This document shows positions 50,385 through 62,627 of a DNA stretch of 64,000 bases, in pieces. The stretch is taken from contig CM051455.1 of the NCBI GenBank assembly GCA_028274465.1, forward strand, positions 137,302,096-137,366,095, given 5' to 3'. How positions within the stretch are numbered: position 1 is the stretch's first letter; every line of letters begins with the position of its first letter. Below the pieces are notes generated by a model, which worked only from the letters and a program-made list of their open reading frames with translations, did not search any database and was not told the origin of the DNA. This DNA comes from Plantago ovata. Taxonomy: Eukaryota > Streptophyta > Magnoliopsida > Lamiales > Plantaginaceae. The position numbers were made by a program, and so were the translations under genes.

Positions 50385-51028
50385 GACAAGAACAGAGATA
50401 TATGTGTTCAAACTAAATTAATTAATAAAAAATAAACTGGAACAAATTGTAAATAGAATTTATACTACGTACTAGTATATATCAATCATCATACTATCCA
50501 GCTTCAGATTTCGGTGACGGACGGTGATCGTACCGTATTCATAATATAAAAATGAAACAAACCGGAAACACACAATTCGTATATCAAATTATCAATCGGA
50601 TCGAAACGACGCAGCAGCTTGAGATTTCTGTGATCATCTTATCGTACTGATAAACAAACAGAAACTTAAATTTTAAATTTAAACCAAAGCATATACAAAT
50701 AATTTTGCTATGAGCAGTAACTTATCAAATCATCAAACGAATAAAAAATGATAAGAAAGACGAGACAGAGAGAGACAACTTTACCAGGGCAAAAGGAAAG
50801 CGGCTGAGATCCAACAAGAACATATAAATGATGCGGTTCGTCACTACAGGGCTTTTACATGGACCTGACTTTTATCGATTGGATGGTGAACAACTGTGAA
50901 AAGGTCAAAGCTCGAGATCGGTCAATGTGAGATTGACTCATTGTTTTTTATCATGAATCGATCACGTAGAAAAAATAACCGAAGCTCACGGGCAATAATT
51001 AATTTAATTTAATTTCTATTTTATTTTT
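50385..51028. other. 5' flank of the small gene
   Basis: It contains the candidate leader exon. Two related stretches (cttcagatttcggtga..gatcgtaccg and cttgagatttctgtga..tatcgtactg, at about 50500 and 50620) suggest a local duplication. Nothing else is recognised. Confidence 0.35.
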
Positions 51029-51039
51029 TTATGATTATA

Positions 51040-51836
51040 ATGAACAAATGTCTTATTAACCACAAAAAAACGTTTAAGTACAAGAGTCAACCAGAGTCCA
51101 TACAAGCCATATAACCAAAAACAACCAAGAAAAGCTAACAACTACTAGAAAATTGTAGCTAGCAGCAACCCCTAGCCGAAAACAAGCCCCTCAACAAGGT
51201 GTGCAAGGCTGGTGAAGATGGTACTTTTGCATACCACACGTCTATGATAGTATCAGTCATCTTGCCTTCATCAATTGGGAGTTGCTGGAATATTTTTTCA
51301 TTGCGAGACTGCCAAACAGTGTACACACATTCCGCAAACAGTCCTTGGATATAATTCTTGCTTTGTTTCCCTTTCCCCGGGCGCGTTTCATCATATGTGG
51401 ATCCCATCATCCCACCCGGTTCACACCACATCAGCCTTTGCCCAGTGCATCACAGCCTCCAGGATGCGTTTCGTGATCGCACATGCAAAGAACAGATGTT
51501 CTATACTCTCAAGATTACCACAATATATGCATCGGTCATCAGTGGCAACTCCAAATCTTATGAGTCGATCTTTTGTGGCATGACATTTACTAAGACATAG
51601 CCAAAGTATGAAAACAGCTCGAGGTCTTGCCATGTTCTTGAGGATCAAAGCTCGCCATTGTACTTTTTCCTTTGGTCCATGAAGCCCCTCGTAGATGTAA
51701 CTGATTACATATTGCCCTTTCGCCATACAATCGGTCCATTCAGGGAGCATATAGATTTTCTCACGACTTTTCATAATTCTTTTAAGTGTCCAAGAGCAGG
51801 TCGATAGCGGGAGATATCCTGAATGGGGGTATTTTA
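51040..51836 (-). mobile_element. 5'-truncated LINE, zf-RVT/ORF2 end
   Basis: The minus strand carries the zinc-binding end of an L1-type ORF2: VQWRALILKNMARPRAVFIL, WLCLSKCHATKDRLIRFGV, CIYCGNLESIEHLFFAC, then after a frameshift near 51425 FAECVYTVWQSRNEKIFQ. The block KDRL..FG....C..C....ES..HLFF.C is diagnostic of zf-RVT. An 11-bp repeat, ttatgattata (51029-51039 and 51837-51847), flanks the segment and fits a target-primed insertion with strong 5' truncation. The poly-A tail is short or overlaps the repeat. Confidence 0.7.
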
Positions 51837-51849
51837 TTATGATTATATA

Positions 51850-52813
51850 TATTATATATTATATATTATATATATGTCAACTTTTGAGTCTATCTTATGT
51901 ACGTACTTATGAATTTGTGTTAGTCTTATTTTTTGTAGTTTTGTAGTATTAGATTGTATTTATGAGCCATAAAAGAGTTCATTTTTTAGTTTTAACGAGC
52001 TGAGCACTGCGAGCAAAAGCGACTCGAGCTTTACGAGCAACTCGCGATCAATATGATCATTTGACGAGCCGATCACTAGCTCAATTTTGTGAAGCTCGTC
52101 GATCATGAGCATCCCTATAATTCTGACGATCATTGATTGATAAAGCCAACAATCACATCGAATTAACTCGTTAATAACCCTAATTCCGCTATATTAGGCC
52201 CAAAAACTAACTCATGGCTCGTCACTCATTCCTATAATAGCTCCGACTGGAGTTGTTTTGCAGCTTCGGTACTAGAACTGAAAGTAGAAGAAAATTTTTA
52301 AAAAAAAAGAGACAAAAGATTTAAAAAATTAAAAGGAAAAATGATAAAAAAAGAATAAAACTAAGGCCTTGTTTTGGCGGAGTATTTTGAAATGTGAATA
52401 ACGATATTGTTAAATATTTTTCGATCAATGTGACTATATTATGTAATTGTACGACTATAATAAGGATAAAAATGAGATTGGAATCCGGGGGTGATTTACA
52501 TAAAGAGGAGAGAGACTTTTAGTCAAACTTTTTATAGTATTTTCTGTTTTACTTTAACGGTGGTTTTACTGTGTTTAAAATTCACTTTGGGTCGAGTCTG
52601 GATGAATCCGTTTTGGTCTTACACCGGATTCGACCCGTCAAAAGTAAAAATAATTGAGATAAGTTAGTACCTGGCTGGCTGGCTGGCTTAATTTGTGATT
52701 GAATTGGTTTCTGATTCGATCGCTCCCTTCTCTCTCTCTCTCTCTCTCTCTCTATATCAATCACAGTCAGATCAGACTTTCTCTCTCTAGATTCCGATTC
52801 AATTCTACCGAAA
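51850..52813. other. Intergenic region and V-ATPase H promoter/leader
   Basis: It starts with a (TA)n-like tract (51844-51873). AT-rich DNA follows, and a CT microsatellite (about 52729-52754) lies in what is probably the 5' UTR of the next gene. No other gene is seen. Confidence 0.45.
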
Positions 52814-55800
52814 ATGCCTACCGATCAAGGCGGCGGGTTCACCACCGAGCAGGTACATTCCACATTCCGAGGTCAATTTTCAACTACAATGATCATCAAT
52901 GGATTCATAAGCCTTTCTATTTCTGACAGTGACAATATGATTTTGATTTTGTGAAGGTTTTGGATAGGGATATTCCATGGGAGACTTACATGACAAGCAA
53001 GCTGATCTCCGGCACAACGCTCCAGCTGTTGAGGCGCTATGACAAAAAGCCCCTCAGTACCAGGGCTCAGCTACTGGATGATGTAATTGACTGACTTAAT
53101 TCTCGAGATTTGTTTCGTTGTATGCATTTGTAGATGAAAATTTAGTAGAAATTGGTTTATATCCTTTTACATAGATGACAGCTTTTATACATACTGGACA
53201 ATGTAATTTGATTGACTTTATTTTCAATTTCTTTGTTGTGTGTATGTATTTATGTTATTGGTCTCTTTGGCTGTTTTGGTGTTATTGTTTTTATGAAATG
53301 TTTATGTTTTTATGCATGCATAGATGAAATTTTTTTATCGTTCTTGCTTTGTAAGTGTCATAGATACAATCAAATGCGTTCTTGTCAATATCATGTCATA
53401 AAGCCTCTGAGTAGCAACACTCAGCTCTTAGACAGTGTAATTCATTGCATGCACTGTATGTATGCATGTATGTATTTATGTTTATGGAAATTATGGCATG
53501 TTGTCTGAGGTTTCGTTGGTTGTTTTGATGTTATTGTTTTTCTTCTGAAACTTCGCTTTTGGAATTTTTTTTCCTTCTTAAAAAAAAAAAAGAATTTTGT
53601 ATGCTTCCATGTATGCATCGGATAACAGAGATTTTATACTTATTGTTTTGTAATTACTATGGATGCATCTTTGTTCTCAACATGTTGTGAAAGATCTTGT
53701 GAAGTTAGGATCTCTGAATGGATTTTCTGTTGCAGGATGGTGCAGCTTACATTCATGTTTTCTTGAGCATTTTGCGAGACATAAGCAAGGAAGACACTGT
53801 GGAATATGTCCTGGCTCTGATTGATGAGATGCTCACAGGTACTGAGGAAATGCGTTATCTTTCTAGTGATTTTGGTCTTCGCAAGTGCCTTACATTGTTT
53901 ATTCCTTTATATGGCAGCAAATCCTAAAAGAACCAGACTGTTTCATGATATGTCACTCGCCAGTGAGGATATCTACGAACCTTTCCTAAGGCAAGGATCC
54001 TGCCGTTTATTATAGTGAATTAATGTGTCCTATAAATCTGTGGACGAGATTTCTCATTCTGATCAAGTGAATAGTATGATATAGGGTACTTACTGGTTGT
54101 GATGAAAGTGAAAGGACTTTGCCTTTTACCTGCATTTAAGAGTTTAGACTCTTATGAACGTGTGTATCAAACTTCCATCAATTTCATGAAGAGGATCTAC
54201 TTTCATGTAAAAGTCATTTCACGATAATAGGCTATTCATCTTCTGCAATTTTTAGCTTCCTTCCTCTTTTTATTTATTTTTTTTACTTTTTATTCTTCGT
54301 ATTTTTTGTCTGCTGGACTACTTTTTTCCCTTAGTCTTCATTCCTGAGATGTCACATTGTCATATCACATTCTTGTTAGATGATTTTTCAGTGTTGAAAT
54401 TTCTCAAGAGTAGGAGCTTATGAAACTTTCATCGGTGATTAAAGCTTGTCAAACTTTTAGATCAAATCCTATGAAGTTGGTCATCTTTTAGATTAAGCTG
54501 GAAATTATTGGTCTTATACTTTTATCTGATTGCCGAAAAATCTTCTTCATTTTGTTCTCTCTATGATTAGTTTTTATTATTTTGCAAAAGTTGCATGTAG
54601 TTGCTTGTAAGGCACACTTTTTGTACTTTAATTACTGAATTTATGTCATTATATGCACATGTTTGTAATTATGCTTTAATGGAAATTTATGAATGATTGA
54701 CTTCTTCAGTCACTATGTTTCTTTTCAATTTTCATTGAATTTTTCTGGAATAAAACATACTACAACAGTACAACTGGGCTCTTCTTGTTTTTTCCAATGG
54801 TACATCCAAGGAGCATGTGAATAGGCACTTCATTTCTTTTCCTCCACTCCAGTTAAGTTATAGGGAGAAATTTCCTGTATAATTCTCCTGGTATCCGAAT
54901 AAAGTAGTTAATGCCTTCTCATCTGGTTATTAGATTGTGATGCTTGTTAACTTTCGATAGGAGGTCCTTGTTTGTCTGACTGCCAAAAAAACTCTCTTCA
55001 ACCCTGTAAAAAGGAATGGATAGTGGAAATGGAACTTTGTTAACATAATGCAGGTTGTAATAGCTAATCTGCATTATAACTTGATATACTTATTTAGCTT
55101 GATTAAGAGAGCCACTCTTCAGTAATTTCTAACTGAATTATCCTTCCATGTCCTTGAAAGTGGTTGATAGATCTATAAAATCTCTTTGTTTCTCTTTGTA
55201 GATTGTTGAGGAAGGGCAGTTGGTTTATAGAAGAGAAGAGCTGCAAGATACTTTCTTTGATAGTGAGGTATGGAAATTCGTATATCCTACTTTCTTTGAT
55301 AGTTGGTTTATGTAATTGTGGGCACTGAATCATGTATCTTATTTCGTCTTCTAGTGGAAGGCCAAAAGCTCATGAAAATGCATCAGCTAGTGGTTCAAAG
55401 AAGGAGATTACTACTGTCGATGATGTTCTGAAAGGACTTGTTGAGTGGTTGTGCACACAGGTCTGTGCTTCCTCTTCTCATTCTTTGTCTATTTTCAATC
55501 TACAGTAGAACTGAAGTTGTCTGTGTCAGTTCTTTTATCAGAAATAACATCTTAAGTTTCACATTTATCTACAGCCGTTAATAACTCTGGTCGGAGTAAA
55601 ATTTTACAAGAAATGTGGTAAAGACTAGAGATTGTAAAGTACTTATGGGCTTTATGTTGAGAGTTGAGAAGTTGAAATATATTAAAGAACTGATAAAAGT
55701 AGGTGTTTTATGACACTCATAACTTAGTTAACTTAAATGTTCCTCTAACATTCTACTTATTCGTCCTAACCAAAAAGGAAATTCTGTGTCCGAATTACTA

Positions 55801-58657
55801 GCCGGCATGAATGACTGTTCAACAGAAACATATTGGTTATGGATAATCTGTAGGGGGACCTGTTTCTTAGTTCACATATCAGTAATAACATAATGAAGAC
55901 ACATGTCTACTAGGTAGGAAATTGAATTCCATCTACGAGCTTCTGCAATCAGTATTCAGTATCTTCGGGAAGGATATCAGCTGTCAGGCTGTTATCCTGC
56001 TATTTCACTTATCATTGCAATATGTTAGCTGGCGTTATAAAAGGACAACCCCTGTGTGTTAATGCTCTGGCTTCCCTGCTCCATAGGTAGTGCTGTAGTA
56101 GGTTGTTAGTTGTTTATTGCTGTAGACTTACACATGCAGGGGTCGGCAGGGATATATGCTAATTGTTAAATTCTAAATGCTAGCGATAGGCTTGTCTACC
56201 AAATGTTTTATAATGTCCACAGTCAGTCAAATTTAAGATTACTTTCCAAGTACTTGGACCTCTTGAATTATCAATCAATATAGTGGCTTTTAACTATTAA
56301 ACTACTAGTGTAATCTTTTAATATTGAATTACTTGTTTTGCATAAAAAGTTGATATTGGAGATTCAGTCCCTTCACAATTTTATTATTCTGAACTCCTTT
56401 TGTTTGTGTTAAAATCGTTTTGCAGCTGAGGAATCCATCTCATCCAAGCCGTGGCATTCCAACTGCTGTTAGTTCCCTTGCAACTCTGCTAAAAGATCCT
56501 ATTGTGAGATCCTTATTTGTTCAAGCAGATGGAGTAAAATTGCTTATTCCTCTTATTTCACCGGCATCCACTCAACAATCTATTCAGGTACATTCTTGTG
56601 GGACTGTTTTGGGGGTTTCCCTTTTGTTTTGATAATGCAAATCACTGTTATTAGAATTTATTTAGTTGCTTGAATGGTTCTGGAGGTTGTCTTCCATGTC
56701 AAATCACTTTTTACATTCCGTGGTGTGGTTCTAATACACGAACTACCTCATATTATTCAGTTTATTTATTGCAATTTTTATCCTTGAACAGCTCGTCTAT
56801 GAAACTAGCCTTTGCGTATGGCTTCTCTCTTACTATGAACCTGCAATTGAATATTTGGCTACCTCAAGATGCTTGCCACGGTTGATTGATGTTGTTAAAG
56901 GATCCACCAAGGAAAAGGTGAGTTCATAAATGAACATTTGTTGGTTTTATGCATGGCCATTTTGTGCCATTTACTTTCAAACATCCACAAGAAAATTGAC
57001 AAATTAATAGTATAAAGAAAGCAAAATAATGAGAAAACCATGTTCTGCTTGTTGTAGGTTGTCAGAGTAGTTGTGTTGACTCTCAGGAATCTGCTACATA
57101 AAGGGGCATTTGCTGCTCAGATGGTAGACCTTGGTTTACCACAGGTTGTTCAGAATCTGAAAGCTCAAGCATGGAGTGATGAGGTGGGAAATTATTTTTC
57201 CGGATTGCAAATCCCTTGTTCATTCTTTAAGTATAGTACTTCCTTAATATGCATGTACACGTTTATAGAGAAATTTTTACCAGAGTCATTAACTGTGGGT
57301 TTTCATTTTATTGCCTCATTTGTGTGTTTCTCCAGAACTTATTGTCTCCCTCTCCCAACTTTTCTATGATTGGTATCATCTATCTTTTCATTCCCTTCTA
57401 TATGTTTTTTATTTGATTGATTGGGCTGAGGCTTCTATGACATTTGTCAGTGTATACTCTACAGTCACATAGAAGTTACTGGTAGTTGATAAGTTAATAG
57501 TCGTGATATCTTCTTTTCTTATATGATCTCTGCAGTCTTCTTATGACTCTATGGCCCTCATATCTAACGTCTAAAACTATTAATCAGGATCTTTTGGAAG
57601 CTCTGAATCAACTGGAAGAAGGATTGAAAGATAACATTAAGAGGCTAAGTTCGTTTGATAAGTACAAGCAGGAGGTCCTCCTTGGACATCTGGATTGGTC
57701 ACCTATGCACAAAGATCCTATGTTCTGGCGTGAGAACATCACAAACTTTGAGGAACATGATTTCCAGGTACTTCCCCATGTTTGTTGTCCATTATTTGCT
57801 ACTGATCAGATTTTGGGCTCCTTAGAAGCTCCTTGTTTTGGTACTTCCCCATGTTTGTTGTCCATTATTTGCTACTGATATCAGATTTGGGGCTCCTTAG
57901 AAGCTCATTGTTTTGGTTTTTGGGTGTTAAAATTGGTTCGTCTAGAATAAGGGGGAGGGGGGGGGGTTTGTTTCCATTTTCTGGTCTAGTTTGGCAGTGT
58001 TCATAGTAAATAATAGATAATTTGATGTGATGTAAAATCAAGATTAGATATAAACGACAAATGCATACCCAATTTTCTCAAGCTACTGTCAGCTGTTGAC
58101 AAATGATGTAGGGTGTCCTTGGAAAGTTAATTGAGCGTGTAGTCTCCTAAAATGAAAAGGTCATAAGACAGTAATTTGATACTCAGCTCTGACCAAAAGC
58201 CAGAGTGCTTACAAAAAAATTACGTGCTGTAGCTGTTCCAGCCGTCAAGGCAGGGAAGTTCGTATGCTGTCTAGTAAGCTTATTATCCAACTCTATGGCA
58301 TCTGCATGAATACGGGATTGTGCATGAAATACCTCCAGGAAATGTAAACTGCATTATTGTCCTCTTTCATTTTTATGCATAAACTGATATATTGATATGT
58401 CTCAACAGATCCTAAGAGTCCTGATCACAATTTTGGACACATCATCTGATCCTAGAACCCTCGCTGTTGCTTGCTATGATGTTTCCCAGTTCATTCAGCA
58501 CCATCCCGCAGGTCGTGTCATTGTGTCTGACCTTAAAGCAAAGGATCGGGTGATGAAATTGATGAACAACGAGAATGCAGAGGTTACTAAAAATGCACTA
58601 CTCTGCATCCAGAGGCTATTCCTAGGAGCCAAATATGCAAGCTTTTTGCAAGTCTAA
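52814..58657 (+). CDS. VHA-H: V-type H+-ATPase subunit H, 11 exons, 451 aa
   Basis: Exons: 52814-52852, 52957-53082, 53736-53838, 53918-53990, 55202-55267, 55355-55460, 56426-56587, 56792-56917, 57058-57183, 57588-57767, 58409-58657. Each keeps frame. The protein reads [20 protein letters not shown], then [20 protein letters not shown], .. [20 protein letters not shown] and [12 protein letters not shown]. It ends [18 protein letters not shown] .. [10 protein letters not shown]. The LGHLDWSP.H....FW..N block is the conserved signature of subunit H, which links the V1 sector to Vo and regulates proton pumping on the vacuole and endomembranes. Armadillo-like helices run throughout. Length is close to that of plant VHA-H. 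Intron 4 uses a GC donor (AAG-GCAAGG). Intron 10 holds a ~72-bp tandem duplication. Confidence 0.95.
57768..57920 (+). repeat. ~72-bp tandem duplication in V-ATPase H intron 10
   Basis: The block gtacttccccatgtttgttg, through ttatttgctactgat and ctccttagaagctc, to ttgttttg occurs twice in a row. The first copy begins at the splice donor itself, so the second copy carries a duplicate exon-edge sequence without the exon. Confidence 0.85.
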
Positions 58658-59814
58658 TATTATTGTCTATAAAATGCCTGCTAGATATTTATTTATTAAG
58701 AATTTTTTAAAAGCAAACGAACAAGAAGTCGTCTTGTGTATCATTATTATTATTGTACTGGTTGGAGCAGCAGTTGGTTTGCTTAATCAGTTGTTTATAT
58801 ACACTACTCTATGAATAATCTGAGATGAGAAAAATGTTTGTACTCGAGCACTTCTTTTTATTTGTATCGTGATCAATAAATTATCTATTGATTCAGTAAA
58901 TTGTTAATATGCTCATTCGTACTATCTTGCATCATCCCATTTTCTTTGTATCCCTCCGTTCCTACCTTTTCCCCAGCAAGCAGAGAGTACGTTTTTATAG
59001 AAATCTGCACAAAATCTGCCTTTAACAACCTCCTTTGCGAAGTGAACCTACTGAATAATCAAAAGACTTGGGGTTTGATGAAATTACTATGGAGACTCGT
59101 GTTTTCATGTTTATCCAGACATCTGGTAGAAAAGCTAAGGTACTGATCACAAATGTATCACTGTACTCTTCCATTTTGCATTGTGCAGCTGACCAGTTGA
59201 TTTTGCATTTGCATTTGAATTTATGTTTTTTTAGAACATATCGGCAAATGGGAGAACTAGGGCTTGAAGGTCATAAAATCGCCACTAATTTGAACAACAT
59301 TTCACACCAGGTAGCCTGTTTTAAAATCAGGCCCCTCCCCTTGGTTTTGAAACCAGCCCAATTTTATAATGGTACATTTGGCCCAAATAGTTGGGCTGTC
59401 TGATGTGTGTTTGAAAACACACCATTGGTTACCAAGTAGCTGCAAATACCCGGTCAAACTGTATTTTCTGGTGAAAACACCCAAAATGTATGAGGCCCCA
59501 AGTTTTCTTGAGGTGTTTTTGCTTCAGGTGCGAATATGACTGGGTAATAGAAACTGTTAACATGATATTCTTTCGACATTTTTGTTTGTTTCCATTCATA
59601 GTTTTCACACAGAAAAGACAGACTAACCAGTATCAAGAAAGAAGCAAGCTAGAGAAACTGCATTGCAGGAACTTGCTCATTAATCTCAAAGCAAATTTAA
59701 ATATTTGCAACATGCTTTAGAAATTAGCAGGACTTCTTAAGCCTACCAAAGTGAATTTCCCCATCATGCTCTATGCAAGGCAGTAAGCCCGCAATTGTAC
59801 GATTTTCTGGGGCT
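58658..59814. other. 3' regions between V-ATPase H and the HAD hydrolase gene
   Basis: The V-ATPase H 3' UTR (aataaa at about 58875) and the 3' side of the convergent HAD gene. The segments around 58640-58780 and 59405-59525 recur at 62130-62300 and 62308-62420. Nothing coding is seen. Confidence 0.5.
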
Positions 59815-61835
59815 TCACCATGTGAATGCAGGAAGCACGTAAGACGGATAAGCATCATATTTCCTGGTAAGTGATTCAACAGCAGAATCTTCTGCAGTTT
59901 CTCCAAATTTTTCGAGACCAAGTTCACTTGCATGGATCCCGCCAGTAGTCAAAACAGAAGAAATCCCAGCTATATTCGCACCTTTAATATCATGGTGCAG
60001 CGAGTCCCCAACAGCAATACAGTCAGCTGCGTCCACACCAACCATTTCCATAGCTGATTTGTATATTATCTGTTGGTCATTCAGAAAGCATCAAGACTTA
60101 AAACAAGGAAGGCCAAAAAGAAGAACAAGGAAAATATTCTTTAGACTATGCATGGAACTTACCTCACCAGGTTTGCCCATCCATTTGACTTCTCCACCAA
60201 GCTTTTCGTATGTGGCTGCCAATGCCCCTATCAGAATATATAACAAACGAGACACGAGATGGGCTTATTAAATAACTTCTGTAATCCTGGTATTGCGAAC
60301 TTCACATGAGATCAAATGAAACACTGCAGATATCAACTCATTGGTTACCAGGCATAACACGCGGAGCACTAGCCTCAACGCTGGCAAAATCTGGATTCGC
60401 TACCACCATAGGGATCCTTTTAGCTACGCATTGTTCCAGAACTTTCTCAAGTTCCTCCAGACTCTTGGGTATTGCAGCACCAGATGAACACCCCAGAGCT
60501 TCAGTACCATGAGCGAGAACGAATCCAGCCTCTTCAATGTTATCCACCACTTGGAGTCCCAAGCCCTTAAACAAAACATTTGATAACACAATACCTCAAA
60601 ATTTAATAGTCTCAAAGCCACAAGGCAAAAGAACTGCTCAATTTGGATAGCTGGCAAAATTCATACCTCGAGAGATATAGCTCCCGGGTCACTCCAGGTC
60701 ATGTGAATGCAAGATTTTCCTAGTCTAGCAAACCATTCATCATCTCTTCTGTTTAAACAAATTTGACAGTACCGGTGTTTATGAGGAATGAGTACAATAT
60801 TCTGATTCTAACAACTTGAAACCAAATATATGGAAAAAGCAACTTAAGAAAACTCAACCTAAGAAGGTATTGGTGTGTTAACTCTCCACTGGTAATAACT
60901 CCTAGAAAGAGTGATGGATCAAATCCCAGGCTACTCATCTTGTCAATGGTTGTTGATGCACGCCTTGATGAATTGCTAATGATCACCATCTTTGCACCAG
61001 AAGTTGCCAACTTTTCTACTGTAAGAAAACCAGAGGTATAACCGTATAAGTATCTCCATGTCATCTTACTAGACCTAATGCGCGCAAGGCTGGTGCTTGA
61101 GGCGAGATACTTTTCTACACATTTTAACACATGAGAATGTACGTACATGTTGTGATGGCACCTGGATACGGTTGTTTCCCATCGTGCAGGACTCCGAATT
61201 GATCCAAGAACCAAGCCTGTTCCCAAGCCAATGAAGCATAGATGTTCACAAATTACAACAATGCATAATAATTGTATATGAAGGACAGACCGATCAATGA
61301 TGATGCGGAAACATCAATGAAAATGTACACCGAATAGAAAGCAAGCATATAGACTCCTCTATCAAGCAAGTATGATTCTAAGTTCCCATACACATACAAG
61401 GAACACCAACCAAAAATCAATCATGAAATGTCTTGATTTGAATCCATGGCTGGCAATTATATATGATGAACATATTACAATTAGAGATGCATTTATTAAT
61501 AAAAAATTTAACCGTTTAAAAAAAAATTAGAGATGCATTTTGTTAGAATTTTATTTTAAGCGCAAAAATAATAACTATTTAACCACCCTACTTCCCTAGT
61601 TCTACTTTTCCACTTGTATACCAATCTTATAATTTCAGCATGTCTATATCAACTTTATAACTTGAGTACTCAACTCAAACAACTTTAGATGAGGTGGATT
61701 TGTTAATAGTACCTTGAAGGTGCCAGTTTTGACGATCTGTTGCAAGCCACCTTTGAGAGTCTCAAATGGGGGAATCTTGGATTCAGATGAAGAATAGCAA
61801 CAGCTCTTTGTTCCTGTCATCATATTCATAGACAT
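59815..61835 (-). CDS. HAD-superfamily subfamily IIA hydrolase, 7 exons, 323 aa (copy A)
   Basis: Exons (transcription order): 61835-61713, 61216-61147, 61018-60859, 60748-60667, 60565-60349, 60227-60163, 60069-59815; total 972 nt in frame. Motif I region: AWFLDQFGVLHDGKQPYPGA. Motif II: MVIISNSSRRAS. Later come TWSDPGAISLE, FVLAHGTEALG, KRIPMVVANPDF, EKLGGEVKWMGKPG and motif IV ADCIAVGDSLHHDI. This fits the TIGR01459-type HAD-IIA group (phosphatases related to NagD/PGP). A Mg-dependent phosphohydrolase is expected; the substrate is unknown. There is no clear targeting peptide. It is convergent with V-ATPase H and followed by a tandem paralogue. Intron 1 carries a 31-bp LINE-tail insertion. 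Confidence 0.88.
61480..61540 (+). mobile_element. 31-bp LINE-tail insertion with 15-bp target duplication
   Basis: The 15-mer attagagatgcattt occurs at 61480-61494 and again at 61526-61540. Between the copies, 61495-61525 reads attaataaaaaatttaacc, then gtttaaaaaaaa. That is the extreme 3' end of the LINE family seen at 3510-3590 and 11201-11340 (aataaaa.ttt..ccgtttcaaaa). It therefore looks like a reverse-transcription event that stopped after about 23 nt beyond the A tail. It lies in intron 1 of HAD copy A. Confidence 0.75.
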
Positions 61836-62627
61836 ATAGTGTTCTCTTCTTGCTGCTGCTAGAGTGCTGCTACTTGTGCTTTCAGGACGTGTTTGGTGTG
61901 TGGTAGTTTGACTCTATTGTCTCTAAACCAATATATACACTAGACTAGAGTAAATTAATTATAGTTAGACACAGCTCAAATTAGAGCTGTCAATATTCTC
62001 ACAGGGTATTCTTTTTATTTTCAAAGTGAAATATTCCACACTTTCCTTTAAATCTTTCTATTTTTATATTTTAGGAAATGCAAACTGCATTATTGTGCTC
62101 TTTCATTTTTGCATTATTTTAATATGCAATCTTTTGCATGTCTAATATTTATATCTCTATAAAAGGCGTGCTATATAGATATTCATTTCTTAACAACTTT
62201 TTTTAAAAAAAGAATGAGGAGAAAGATGTCTTGTGTATCATCATCATTATTATTATTGTACTGGTTAATGGATCAGCAGCAGTTGTTGGGCTACCCTTCG
62301 GGTTTGTAAACACACCATTGGGTACCTACCAAGCAGCTGTAAATACCCGGTCAAAGTGTGTTTTCGGGTGAAAACACCCCAACTACCCGTTCAGGCCCCA
62401 AGTTTTCTTGAGGTGTTTTTGCTTGACATTATCAAGAAAGTAGCAAGCAAGAGAAAGTACATTGCAGGAACTTGTATATAGGTACTTTATGTCAATGAAA
62501 AATTTAAATATTTGCAACATGCTTTAGAAACTAGCAGGACTACTTAGGCCTACCAAAAGTGAATTTCCTCATCATGATCTATGCAAGGCAGTAATTAAGC
62601 CCCCAATTTAAATGATTTTCTGGGGCT
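61836..62627. other. Promoter of HAD copy A and duplicated V-ATPase H 3' remnant
   Basis: About 61836-62050 is the upstream region of HAD copy A. From about 62075, gaaatgcaaactgcattatt matches V-ATPase H intron 10 (58337 onward). It then jumps to tgcatgtctaatatttata, which matches sequence just after the exon-11 stop (58648 onward), so the last V-ATPase exon is missing. At 62308-62420 the intergenic sequence of 59405-59525 is repeated. Confidence 0.7.

Noticed and set aside
59406..59423. Short palindrome gtgtgtttgaaaacacac
   Set aside because: It is small, and although part of it recurs in the duplicated segment near 62308, nothing suggests a function.
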